From an uncultured Verrucomicrobiales bacterium (GTDB lineage Bacteria > Verrucomicrobiota > Verrucomicrobiia > Verrucomicrobiales > Akkermansiaceae): a stretch of 35,203 nt of DNA. Below are positions 26,363 to 35,203 of this stretch, one piece after another (position 1 is the stretch's first letter; each line of letters opens with the position of its first letter). The DNA is taken from positions 1 to 35,203 of the forward strand of contig CALBVA010000326.1 in assembly GCA_937969125.1 (NCBI GenBank), given 5' to 3'. The position numbers and the translations under genes are program-made. The notes under the pieces are model-generated. The model did not search any database. It worked only from the letters and a program-made list of their open reading frames with translations, and had not been told where the DNA came from.

Positions 26363-26974
26363 CTATCGAACCACCTTGCGGCGCTCCCGCAGGTGGAAGA
26401 AAATATCGCCACCGGTTTTTAGCAGGATGAGAATCGCTACTAGAACCGTCGGATTCCCAAGCGCGACGAGCGCCATACCGCCAATGATGATGGTGACGTG
26501 TAGAATGACAATCCTCCCATAAGGGAGGAACATCACCTTCTGGATGGGGATCGTTTTGTTTTCTCCCCTTCCCAGATAATTAAAGAAAAAGGAAAAGAGG
26601 TGGCTGGCAAAAAAGCCTGCGATCAGGAGCGGATGATCTGTTAGATAAGCGAGGGCCCGATCACCCGCCGAGAAGAGATCACCGGTCCCGGCAATCATTC
26701 CGCCAAAGACAAACATGGCGTGGCCGAAGCAAAAGAAGCCGTAGTGAACAGCGAAGAACGGGGCGAGGAAGAGCTTCGAGGAAAGGGGTGTCCCAGGCGC
26801 GCGATTCGTCAGGAGCTTGAGAACATTCACCACTCCGATGGTGATATTCTCAGCCCAGTAGAGATAAAGGATGCTCATGACATCCCAGTCGCGAAAAATG
26901 ACCCCCCAGAGTGGGATAAAATTTGCCAAGATCAGAACAACGACCGATGGCGTGGCGAGGGCCTTTTTATTCAC
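26363..26974 (-). CDS. DUF6498-like polytopic membrane protein
   Basis: VLILANFIPLWGVIFRDWDVMSILYLYWAENITIGVVNVLKLL..FFAVHYGFFCFGHAMFVFGG..SHLFSFFFNYLGRGE. Confidence 0.7.
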   Translation of the reverse strand: MNKKALATPSVVVLILANFIPLWGVIFRDWDVMSILYLYWAENITIGVVNVLKLLTNRAPGTPLSSKLFLAPFFAVHYGFFCFGHAMFVFGGMIAGTGDLFSAGDRALAYLTDHPLLIAGFFASHLFSFFFNYLGRGENKTIPIQKVMFLPYGRIVILHVTIIIGGMALVALGNPTVLVAILILLKTGGDIFFHLRERRKVVR

Positions 26975-27512
26975 CGGACTTTTCTTCCTGAGCCGGAACG
27001 AATTTTAAGACGGAGCCATTGATGCAATAACGCTCAGCGGTGGGGGTGGTGCCGCCATTGAAGGCATTGAAGCGCTCGCCAACGAAAACATGACCGAGAT
27101 GGCCATCACAGATCTTGCATCGGACTTCGATCCGTTGGCCGTCCGGATCAGGGAACTGCTTCACGTTTTCGGCATCGGAGGGATCGTAGAATGAGGGCCA
27201 GCCACAATGGGAATCGAACTTCTTAGTGGAGGTGAAGAGCTCGGCATCACAGCCGGCGCAGAAATAGGTGCCCGCTCCCTGCTTCTGGAACTGATCATAA
27301 ATCTCACCATTTGGCCGGTCGGTACCAGCTTCCCGCAGGACGTAGTATTGCTGAGGGGTAAGCTTTTCGCGCCATTCCTCATCCGTCATTTCAGAGATCT
27401 TTTCTGGCTTGGGAGCTTCAGGTGCAGTTTCAGAGGTTGCCATTTCGTCTTGGGTGCAATTGGAAAACACGAAGGCGCTCAGGGCGATGGAAAGGGTCAG
27501 GGAACGTTTCAT
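26967..27512 (-). CDS. msrB: Peptide-methionine (R)-S-oxide reductase, lipoprotein form
   Basis: Lipobox VFSNC; EEWREKLTPQQYYVLREAGTDRPNGEIYDQFQKQGAGTYFCAGCDAELFTSTKKFDSHCGWPSFYDP..RCKICDGHLGHVF..RYCINGSVLKF. Confidence 0.94.
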   Translation of the reverse strand: MKRSLTLSIALSAFVFSNCTQDEMATSETAPEAPKPEKISEMTDEEWREKLTPQQYYVLREAGTDRPNGEIYDQFQKQGAGTYFCAGCDAELFTSTKKFDSHCGWPSFYDPSDAENVKQFPDPDGQRIEVRCKICDGHLGHVFVGERFNAFNGGTTPTAERYCINGSVLKFVPAQEEKSGE

Positions 27513-27538
27513 GTTGGTGGGAGTCTAGGACGGCGCGC

Positions 27539-28300
27539 ATGTTCCGTCAAATTCTGGAACGATTGACTCGATTCTATCAGTTCAGGTTTGCAGAGGGGAC
27601 CGCAGCACCGGAGGGTGGGTTTGTGAAAATTCGTAGGCAGCATGTCATCGTGGGCGGAGTGGCTCTCCTGGGCCTGATCTTCTTGGTGATCGGGGTGATG
27701 GCGCAGCGGAAGATGCCGAAGTATTATGCCCACTCGCTGCGGCACTGGCAGGAAGCCGATTCGGTGGCGGGCTATCCCATCCAGACGAACGCGGAGGATA
27801 AGGATGCGGAGCCGGAATTTATCAGCGCCGAGTTTATCCCTGCCCTTTCATCAATGAGCCCTCAAGAGAGGTATCGCCTGCCGGTGGCGCGGTATTTTAC
27901 CAAACCCACGGCGGCCACTGCAGCCGGGAATGGATTGATCCTTTACGCCGGGAAGCCAGACGAAGCTTCAGGTGAAGTGGTTTTGCTGGGGCATCGTCTG
28001 CCGGACGGACGGATCATGCAGACCTTTTATGGTGGCCTGGAGAATCGCTTCGTCATCGTGGGGGAAGTGGTGGCACGCGGGTCGAAGATCGGGCAAGCAG
28101 CTGAGACCGGACTGACCTTCGAGATCCGGGAAGGGGTGGGCATTGACCCAATGAGGCGGAAGCCAGCGACCGATCAAATCGATGAGGCGGCATTTTTTAA
28201 AGAACGGGCGGCACCATCCGATCTGCCCGAGCTGCTGGGCATCCTCCGGAAGGAAGAAAGCGATCCCGAAAAGGTTCTAGAGATCCATTACGGGCAGTAA
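27539..28300 (+). CDS. Membrane-anchored degenerate M23/LytM-like protein
   Basis: N-terminal TM helix VIVGGVALLGLIFLVIGVMA; GNGLILYAGKPDEASGEVVLLGHRLPDGRIMQTFYGGLENRFVIVGEVVARGSKIGQAAETGLTFEIREGVGIDP resembles the M23 fold pattern without HxH metal ligands. Confidence 0.6.
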   Translation: MFRQILERLTRFYQFRFAEGTAAPEGGFVKIRRQHVIVGGVALLGLIFLVIGVMAQRKMPKYYAHSLRHWQEADSVAGYPIQTNAEDKDAEPEFISAEFIPALSSMSPQERYRLPVARYFTKPTAATAAGNGLILYAGKPDEASGEVVLLGHRLPDGRIMQTFYGGLENRFVIVGEVVARGSKIGQAAETGLTFEIREGVGIDPMRRKPATDQIDEAAFFKERAAPSDLPELLGILRKEESDPEKVLEIHYGQ

Positions 28301-28309
28301 GCTCCACTG

Positions 28310-29722
28310 TTAGAAATCGAGATAAATCTCGGTTCGGCGATTCGCACGGCGGCCGGTGGGATTATCCTCGCCGGCTTGCGTCTGATTCGGGAGGCGGGGT
28401 TTTGCTTCGCCCTCGGCGAGAGTAATGATCTGGCTGGGCGGTACGCCAACTCTGAGGAGGTATTTTTTCACCGCACCAGCGCGGCGCCCGGAGAGATTCT
28501 CATTGTAATCATCGCTGCCAAGGGAATCGGTGTGGCCGGAGAGGGTGAGCTTTTTCGAGGAGTCCAGCTTTAGCAATCCCGCCACAATATCGAGCTGGCG
28601 TGTGGTGCGCGGAGTGAGTCCGTCCTCATCGAAGCCGAAGTAGAGGATGAGGGTATCGCCGCCGCCCGGATTTTTAATGAGGGGCGTGTAGTGGACATCG
28701 CCCCCGGCCACGCGGGTGGCGTAGTCGGCGAGGAGGGAATCGAGATTCACCTCGGTGATGCGCCAAGGCTGGTCCGGCGCGGCGCGTTGCACGCTCACTC
28801 CGAATTCTGCAGCTTTCTCGCCGGTCTCGTCCTGCACGTGCGCCATGAATCCCGCCGTCAACTCGCGATTAAACATGGCGCGAAGCGGCTTGCGGGGGCG
28901 GAGGCGATATCGTGCCTCTTCGAAGATGATGCAGAGCCCTGCGATCTTGGCATCGGAGACCTTGCCGGTTTCCACGAAGGATTTTGCTCCATTGAAATTC
29001 TGGGCGAGCGCGGCCTGGAGGAACTCATTGGCAATGCCGAGGGAATCGGTCAGGACAGGCTTTTGTGGCTGATCTTCCCTGGCCATTTCCGGCTTCGCAG
29101 AATCTGCCCCGGGCAGGACGATTTTCTCGATTTGCCACTCACCGGAGCGCTTCCGACGGAGGTCGAAATAAATTTTCGGGAGCACCTCGCTGCCAAGGGT
29201 CTTTCCTTTCTCCTCCAGGTTCAGAACCCAGCGGGAGCGACGGTTCGCCTCCAACTCCCCGATTTCAACTACGGTATCCATCGTACTGAGTTGGTAGTTT
29301 CCAGATTCCAGGAGAGCCTGAAGCTGCCGTAGGCGAGGCTCATCCAGCGCATCTTTGCCGATTAATCCAGCCACCTTTTCAATCTCACCTTTTTCGAGGG
29401 ACTCCCCGATCCGGCGGAGGAGAACCTCAGGCTCCAATTCGGCGACTCCCATTCCAAGATCCATGAGAATCTCCTCCGGAGTCAACTCGGCGGCGATGTC
29501 CATGGGTTCCTCTCCGGGCTCCGGGTCAGATTCGAACGATTCGAACTGCTCCGGCGTCTTAGCTGGTTCTTCCTGCACCGGAGAAGTGTTCGCTTCACCG
29601 CCATCATCATCCTTCCCGCCAAGCAAGAACACCCCGCCGCCGATCAGCCCTGCAGCGAGGAACGCGACGATCAAGTAGAGTCCGAAGTTCGAACGAGGTT
29701 CTTCAAAGTCGTAGGTGCTCAT
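28310..29722 (-). CDS. OmpA-family (C-terminal peptidoglycan-binding) membrane-anchored protein
   Basis: N-terminal TM; C-terminal ILYFGFDEDGLTPRTTRQLDIVAGLLKLDSSKKLTLSGHTDSLGSDDYNENLSGRRAGAVKKYLLRVGVPPSQIITLAEGEAKP..NRRTEIYL. Confidence 0.9.
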   Translation of the reverse strand: MSTYDFEEPRSNFGLYLIVAFLAAGLIGGGVFLLGGKDDDGGEANTSPVQEEPAKTPEQFESFESDPEPGEEPMDIAAELTPEEILMDLGMGVAELEPEVLLRRIGESLEKGEIEKVAGLIGKDALDEPRLRQLQALLESGNYQLSTMDTVVEIGELEANRRSRWVLNLEEKGKTLGSEVLPKIYFDLRRKRSGEWQIEKIVLPGADSAKPEMAREDQPQKPVLTDSLGIANEFLQAALAQNFNGAKSFVETGKVSDAKIAGLCIIFEEARYRLRPRKPLRAMFNRELTAGFMAHVQDETGEKAAEFGVSVQRAAPDQPWRITEVNLDSLLADYATRVAGGDVHYTPLIKNPGGGDTLILYFGFDEDGLTPRTTRQLDIVAGLLKLDSSKKLTLSGHTDSLGSDDYNENLSGRRAGAVKKYLLRVGVPPSQIITLAEGEAKPRLPNQTQAGEDNPTGRRANRRTEIYLDF

Positions 29723-29739
29723 GGTTTTAGTGGGTGGAT

Positions 29740-31251
29740 TTAATCGGTCCTCGGAATCTGGGGAATGGTGACGCGTTGATCAACTCTTCCCCGCACGACA
29801 CGCAGCACCGTTTCCTGCACCGCAGCGGTCGCGACAAGGCGCAGATAGAAGTCCTCATCATTGCGAATGCGCGAGCCGTTGATTTCTAAAAGAAGGTCAT
29901 TGGGCCGCAGTCCGGCATCGTAGGCGTGACTGCTTTCCTCAACTTTCGAGATGAGAACACCTGTCACTCCCCGGGCACGGTAAACGCGTGGGACATTCCG
30001 CACCGTCAGACCGATGGCGGAAATGATGGCCTCATCCGAAGCGAGGCGGCCGCTATTCTTCACCGGATCCGGAAGGGCGAAGGGATCCGCCTCCGCGATC
30101 ACCGCTTTAAGATTGAGGGTCTCATTTCCCCGCGCCACGCTGATAATGACCGTCTCGTCGACGTTCGAACGCTGCACGCGATTCAGAAAGCCGCGCGTCG
30201 AGGTCACGCCTTCTCCCTTAAATGCAGTGACAATGTCATAGGGCTTCACGCCGGCTTCATCCGCCGGACTCCCGGCAGTGACATCCCAGATCATCACGCC
30301 CTTCCCATTATATTTATAAACGCTACGGAGGTAGTTATTGAGATCACGTGTTTCCAGTCCGAGATAGCCATGAACCGGGCGGCCTTTTTTAAGAATGAAC
30401 TCCAGGGTCCGCTTTACCTCGTTTGACGGAATGGAAAAACCGATCCCCTGGAAGCCGGGGTTCTCCCGGTCCTGGGTATAGATGGAGGCATTGATCGCAA
30501 TGATCTCGCCGAGGTGATTCAGCAGCGGGCCGCCGGAATTGCCCGGATTGATCGCCGCGTCCGTCTGGAAGAGATCGCGTTGCCCGTCTGAGAGAGAGCG
30601 ATCCCGCGCCGAGATCCGACCCACCGTGACGGACTCGCCGAGACCGAAGGGATTCCCCACTGCGATCGCCAGCTGGCCCACTTTCACCGCATCTGAATCG
30701 GCGAACTTCAGGGCCTGAAAGGTTTCGCCCTTCACTGCGCTCTTGATGCGCAGGACGGCGATGTCGAGGAGCTTGTCCGAGTTTACGAGCGTCGCCGGAA
30801 GCGAGCGGCCATCATGCAGGGTCACGCGGATGCGTTTGTGCCCCTCGATGACGTGGTGATTGGTAATGACATGGCCTTCCTTGGAGACAATGACCCCCGA
30901 TCCCAATCCAGGAGTGAGACGGTCGCGCTCATAGACGCGGCCGCGGAAGGGATCGATGACTCGCTCCCTTTTCAGGATTTCGGTATCGATGCTCACCACT
31001 GCCGGGGTGACTTGCTCGACCAATGAGACCATCTCGTCATTCGCCCGGATGAGTCCAGGGACCTGGCTCGGATCGAGCGCGGCCTTCGCTTGCAGCGTAG
31101 CATGCTCCGGCGCGAATTGCCCCCGCTCCGGCTCTTTCCCGAAGCCGAAGATGGGATGCCCGCCCTGCCAGGCCCGGAACACATACACCGAGAGAAACGC
31201 TGCCGCGAATACGACACACAGCACGATCACCCGCTTGAAAGCATCATTCAT
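29740..31251 (-). CDS. HtrA/Deg-family serine protease with PDZ domains
   Basis: GSGVIVSKEGHVITNHHVIEGH, LLDIAVLRIKS, TDAAINPGNSGGPLLNHLGEIIAINA; two PDZ-like regions. Start taken at MNDAFKRV. Confidence 0.93.
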   Translation of the reverse strand: MNDAFKRVIVLCVVFAAAFLSVYVFRAWQGGHPIFGFGKEPERGQFAPEHATLQAKAALDPSQVPGLIRANDEMVSLVEQVTPAVVSIDTEILKRERVIDPFRGRVYERDRLTPGLGSGVIVSKEGHVITNHHVIEGHKRIRVTLHDGRSLPATLVNSDKLLDIAVLRIKSAVKGETFQALKFADSDAVKVGQLAIAVGNPFGLGESVTVGRISARDRSLSDGQRDLFQTDAAINPGNSGGPLLNHLGEIIAINASIYTQDRENPGFQGIGFSIPSNEVKRTLEFILKKGRPVHGYLGLETRDLNNYLRSVYKYNGKGVMIWDVTAGSPADEAGVKPYDIVTAFKGEGVTSTRGFLNRVQRSNVDETVIISVARGNETLNLKAVIAEADPFALPDPVKNSGRLASDEAIISAIGLTVRNVPRVYRARGVTGVLISKVEESSHAYDAGLRPNDLLLEINGSRIRNDEDFYLRLVATAAVQETVLRVVRGRVDQRVTIPQIPRTD

Positions 31252-31340
31252 AATCAATAAAGAGGCTACACCGTAATCCAAACTCGGCCATTGTCAGCAG
31301 CGGACTCTCACGGGGACACCACGATGGAAGCGGCCCCATC

Positions 31341-31370
31341 GGGCGGAAATTTCTTGGAAGAATTCCGCCC
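31341..31370. other. Long near-perfect palindrome in divergent promoter region
   Basis: GGGCGGAA-AT-TTCTTGGAAGAA-TTCCGCCC. Confidence 0.6.
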
Positions 31371-31391
31371 TTATCCCGTTTCTCTCCCAGC

Positions 31392-32921
31392 ATGCACCGC
31401 CCTCCTTTTTTCTTCCTAATCGTCTTCGCGGCTTTCATCGGGAAGTCATTCTCCAATGACCTCCCTATCCGTGACGGCCTCGCGCTCTGGCTGGATGCCA
31501 GTGCTGAGGAGACCATCCTCCACGATGACAAGAACAAGGTCACTGCCTGGAAAAGCCGCGTCGGAAAGCTCACGGCTACCTCGGGCAAGTCCGCCCCGCT
31601 CCTGAAGCTTAATTCGCTCGGTGGTAAGCCCACCCTGCGCTTCGAGAATGGCTCCACCCTCTCCATCAAGAACGTCCTCGCCGGGAAACGCGAGGCCACC
31701 GTCTTCGTCGTCTTCCGCCGTGAGGCTGGGAAACATAAGCCCTGGCAAAAAGTCCTCAGCAACGGCACTCACCTCAGCGGCGTCCTCTTCGACCTCGGTC
31801 AAAACGAGGGTGAAATGACCACCCGCATCCTGCGCGGCGGATTTAATAAGAACGTCGGTCCAGACCTCTGGCTCGGCACCTCGAAGGCGGGCGACTGGGG
31901 TGGACTGACCGGCGACATTGCCGAGATCCTCGTTTATCACCGCAGTTTTTACGTCGAGGAACCACTAGCGAAGATCAATGCCTACCTTGAAAAGAAGTGG
32001 GGATTTAAAGAAGATCAATCGACCGATTGGACCCGCGGCGGGCCACTCCCGAAAACTCCGGAACATAAGAACCAACGCCTCCCACTCTCCGATCAAACAA
32101 ACTCCGGCCAATGGAGGGAACACCTCGAAATGTGGGATGAATTCCAGGGTGAAAAACTCGATCACACAAAGTGGTGGGACCACAATCCCAACTGGTTTGG
32201 CCGCGCGCCCGCCCGCTACCTTGCCCGCGAAATTCAGGTCAAGGAGGGCCGGCTCCATCTCTCGATGACCAAGGATAGCTCGCTGCCTCACGAGAAATTC
32301 TACGACCGTGAAACTTATCGTGACTACTCCTCCGGCAGCCTGAAATCAAAGAAAGGCATTCTCTACGGATACTTCGAGATTAAGGCCATGGCCATGTCCA
32401 GTGCTGCTTCCAGCGCCTGGTGGTTTGCCGGGACCAGCTTCGCTCGAAAGGATAACAGCCGCTGGACCATCGAGATCGATGTCTTCGAAATCGGAGCACG
32501 CAGTCCGAAACATGAGCACGCTTATAACATGAATGCCCACGTCTTCCGCACCCCGACCTCGAAGCGGCATTGGAATAAGGGTGGTACTTGGAAGGCTCCC
32601 TTTAAGTTCGACGAAGCCTTCCACATCTACGGCCTCGAGTGGTCTCCGGATTTCATCAAGTATTACGTCGATGGTGCCCTCGTCCGCAGCATGAAGAACA
32701 CCCATTGGCACACCCCGATGCAGATGATCTTCGACTCGGAAACGATGATCGATTGGCTCGGCACCCCGAAAGATTCCGATCTCCCCTCCACCTTCGAGGT
32801 CGAATATGTGCGCGCCTGGAAGAACAGCAAAACCAACCCGAAGTGGTGGGAAACTCATCGCATGCACGATCCTAAAAATTCTAAGATTACCCGCTACGTC
32901 AGAAAGATGGCCGCGCAGTGA
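31392..32921 (+). CDS. Secreted LamG-like + glycoside hydrolase family 16-like protein (kappa-carrageenase/agarase-like subgroup possible)
   Basis: Signal peptide; N-terminal DGLALWLDAS..FVVFRREAG..GDIAEILVYHRSF (concanavalin-like); LEMWDEFQGEKLDHTKWWDHNPNW..YGYFEIKAMA..RWTIEIDVFEIG (ExDxxE)..FHIYGLEWSPDFIKYYVDG. Confidence 0.88.
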   Translation: MHRPPFFFLIVFAAFIGKSFSNDLPIRDGLALWLDASAEETILHDDKNKVTAWKSRVGKLTATSGKSAPLLKLNSLGGKPTLRFENGSTLSIKNVLAGKREATVFVVFRREAGKHKPWQKVLSNGTHLSGVLFDLGQNEGEMTTRILRGGFNKNVGPDLWLGTSKAGDWGGLTGDIAEILVYHRSFYVEEPLAKINAYLEKKWGFKEDQSTDWTRGGPLPKTPEHKNQRLPLSDQTNSGQWREHLEMWDEFQGEKLDHTKWWDHNPNWFGRAPARYLAREIQVKEGRLHLSMTKDSSLPHEKFYDRETYRDYSSGSLKSKKGILYGYFEIKAMAMSSAASSAWWFAGTSFARKDNSRWTIEIDVFEIGARSPKHEHAYNMNAHVFRTPTSKRHWNKGGTWKAPFKFDEAFHIYGLEWSPDFIKYYVDGALVRSMKNTHWHTPMQMIFDSETMIDWLGTPKDSDLPSTFEVEYVRAWKNSKTNPKWWETHRMHDPKNSKITRYVRKMAAQ

Positions 32922-32942
32922 CCGGGCGGTTATTCTCCCCCC

Positions 32943-34109
32943 ATGGTAATGAACACCCCGCCCTCCGTCCTCGTCATCGGCACTGGTGAATACGTCACCG
33001 GACTCGTCCATGGCTCTGAATCCACCTCCGACAAAGGTGCCGGGATCGTCGCTCTCACTCTCTTTGATCTGAGAAAGCGGGGACTCATTGGCGATATTTC
33101 CCTCGCCGGGAGCAATGGCACAAAGTTCCCTGCCGTGCGCGCCCACTTTGATCGTCTCATCACCCAACGATACGGGCTGGATTCCAATTTCACCTCCTTC
33201 CCGGCAGACGACCAACGCGATCCTCAAGCCTGGCGCACTGCTCTCGATGCCATGGCACCGGGCGATTCCGTCCTCATCTTTACTCCCGATGATCTCCACT
33301 TCGAGATGGCGCATACCGCCGCCAGCCGCGGTCTTCACGTCCTTGTTGCCAAGCCCATCGTTCAGACCGTCGCCCATCACGATCAACTCATCGCAGCTGC
33401 CGAGGAGAATGACGTCCTCATCGCCATGGAAGTCCACAAACGCTGGGACCCCATCTATGCCGATGCCCGTCAGCGACTTCGAGAACTCGGAGATTCATCG
33501 TACTTCGCCAGCTACATGAGTCAGCCGAAAAGCCAGCTGGAGTCCTTCCGTGCCTGGGCCGGGAAGTCATCGGACATTTCGTATTACCTGAACGCCCATC
33601 ACATCGACTTCCATTGCTGGACCCTCGAGGGCCGCGCCTGCCCCGTCTCGGTCATCGCCTCCGCTTCCGATGGAGTGGCGACATCGAAAGGCCTGCCCAC
33701 CGAGGACTCCATCACTCTCATGGTCGATTGGGAAAATGCTTCCGGCTCCCGCGCCACCGCTGTTTATACCTCCGCGTGGATCTCAGCCACCGCCGAGGTC
33801 CATTCCCAGCAACGCTTCTTCGCCCTTCATCACGAGGGAGAGGTTCGCATTGATCAAGCCCATCGTGGCTACGACTTCGCCAGCGATGTCACCGGCTACC
33901 AATCGCCCAATCCCCTCTTCTTCCGCTACACCCCGGATGCCAATGGTCACTTCGCCGGCCAATCCTGCTACGGTTACCAAAGCATCGCCGACTTCATTCT
34001 CCAAAAGCGCGACACTCTCGCCACTATCCAGACCACCCGCGAAACAACCGCCATTCTCGAAGCGGGACGCATTTCCCTCGATGAAGATCGCAGGGTAGAA
34101 GTGGTATGA
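32943..34109 (+). CDS. Gfo/Idh/MocA-family oxidoreductase
   Basis: SVLVIGTGEYVTGLVHG..SVLIFTPDDLHFEMAHTAASRGLHVLVAKPIVQTVAHHDQLIAAAEENDVLIAMEVHKRWDPIYADAR. Confidence 0.88.
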   Translation: MVMNTPPSVLVIGTGEYVTGLVHGSESTSDKGAGIVALTLFDLRKRGLIGDISLAGSNGTKFPAVRAHFDRLITQRYGLDSNFTSFPADDQRDPQAWRTALDAMAPGDSVLIFTPDDLHFEMAHTAASRGLHVLVAKPIVQTVAHHDQLIAAAEENDVLIAMEVHKRWDPIYADARQRLRELGDSSYFASYMSQPKSQLESFRAWAGKSSDISYYLNAHHIDFHCWTLEGRACPVSVIASASDGVATSKGLPTEDSITLMVDWENASGSRATAVYTSAWISATAEVHSQQRFFALHHEGEVRIDQAHRGYDFASDVTGYQSPNPLFFRYTPDANGHFAGQSCYGYQSIADFILQKRDTLATIQTTRETTAILEAGRISLDEDRRVEVV

Positions 34110-34231
34110 TCCAGCTCCGTTCATAGAGTGTGCCGATCATTATCGGGTTTACGCTAACAATACTGGCATAAATACCGATTAGCGCGATCTTCAGACATAG
34201 ACGAACACAAGATGATGTGAATAATCCCGTA

Positions 34232-35203
34232 ATGGCAAAGCCCTTCTCAAAGGTCCTCCCAGCTCTTTTCATTACCCCGGCCTCGGGGCAAGACGTCCTC
34301 CGATATCGCTATCAGCTTTATGACGAGCAGGATGGTCGGATTGATGTCGAGTCCCACTACCTGGACTACAAACACAGCTGGGGAAATTCCTCCGCCAGCC
34401 TGCGCCTCGCGGTTGATAGTCTCAGTGGAATGACGCCCACCGGCACCCACTTGGCCGGTGATGACAGTCAGTGGAATTTCCAGCAGATCGATGATGAACG
34501 ATACGTCGCGGTGGCCACGCTGGAGCATGAGATCGATGATTACACCCTGACCTTTGAATACGCCCACAGCAGTGAGGAGGACTACCGCTCGAATGCGGTC
34601 ACCGCGAAGATCGCACGCGAGTTCAATTCAAAAAATACCACCATCACCGGCGGTGTGTCGTTCGCCTTTGATCAAGTTCTCGCCACTGACTTCACCAGCA
34701 TCCAGCGGAACACGGACAAGGACAGCCTTGATGTCAGTATCGGCCTGTCCCAAATCCTGAGCAGGAATGACCTTCTGGATGTCACCCTCGGATATGGTCG
34801 CTCCAGTGGCTACCTCTCGGATCCCTACCGCCGGATTTCCCAGATTCAGACCATCCTTGTGGATACACCCTTCGGACAGATCCCGGTCACCGATACCTTC
34901 CAGTATTTCGAAAACCGTCCTGATGAAATTCACCGCTTCGTGGCTAAAGCTAGCCTTCGCCATTACTTCCGACCGGCCAATGCTGCCCTGAAATTCTCTT
35001 ACCGCTTCTTCGCAAACAGCGACAGCATTGAAGGCCATACTTTGGAACTGAAGTGGATCCAGCAGCTCAACTCTCAACTCTCAGTTACGCCGTACTTACG
35101 CTACTACCAGCAAAGCGGCGCAGATTATTACTACGCTTCACTCACCGATTCCGGAATCACCGGCACCGGTCTCATTGACGGAAGCGGGCCGAATTATTCC
35201 GCC
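34232..35203 (+). CDS. DUF3570-like outer-membrane-type protein (truncated by window end)
   Basis: MAKPFSKVLPALFITPASGQDVLRYRYQLYDEQDGRIDVESHYLDYKHSWGNSSASLRLAVDSLSGMTPTG..ISQILSRNDLLDVTLGYGRSSGYLSDPYR; open to end, so absent from the ORF track. Confidence 0.75.
   Translation, partial: MAKPFSKVLPALFITPASGQDVLRYRYQLYDEQDGRIDVESHYLDYKHSWGNSSASLRLAVDSLSGMTPTGTHLAGDDSQWNFQQIDDERYVAVATLEHEIDDYTLTFEYAHSSEEDYRSNAVTAKIAREFNSKNTTITGGVSFAFDQVLATDFTSIQRNTDKDSLDVSIGLSQILSRNDLLDVTLGYGRSSGYLSDPYRRISQIQTILVDTPFGQIPVTDTFQYFENRPDEIHRFVAKASLRHYFRPANAALKFSYRFFANSDSIEGHTLELKWIQQLNSQLSVTPYLRYYQQSGADYYYASLTDSGITGTGLIDGSGPNYSA

Noticed and set aside
32346-33437. 363-aa antisense ORF
   Set aside because: Spans the reverse of two well-supported genes (GH16 and Gfo/Idh/MocA), a typical high-GC shadow ORF.

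Overview
This 35.2 kb window is dense bacterial chromosome and looks verrucomicrobial from its protein flavour (inference; no database search was possible). It carries mostly housekeeping and envelope genes: a large CotH/lamin-tail/TSP3 surface protein, gluQ, trmO, a UDP-glucuronate decarboxylase operon, yebC, an intradiol dioxygenase, a LolD-like ATPase, tsaE, rplU-rpmA, trmL, mnmG, a DUF4139 protein, a CAP protein, ribD, a PQQ-propeller protein, dsbD, msrB, an OmpA-family protein, an HtrA/Deg protease, a GH16 enzyme, a Gfo/Idh/MocA oxidoreductase and a truncated DUF3570 protein. The strongest observation is in dsbD. The reading frame 24170..26356 is interrupted only by one in-frame TGA at 26084-26086, exactly at the first Cys position of the C-terminal thioredoxin motif (LDYTADW-U-ATCHANE). 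A possible bacterial SECIS hairpin lies at the right distance downstream, so this is a candidate selenocysteine-containing DsbD that the ORF track splits into two pieces. Other points of interest are a frameshifted gene remnant plus an AT-rich hairpin-rich island between rpmA and trmL, a dispersed palindromic repeat (two copies), mutually exclusive hairpins in the rplU leader, a degenerate M23-like protein, an arginine-rich secreted mini-protein, and a translationally coupled operon of small genes with ribD. I saw no rRNA, tRNA, CRISPR array or intact mobile element.
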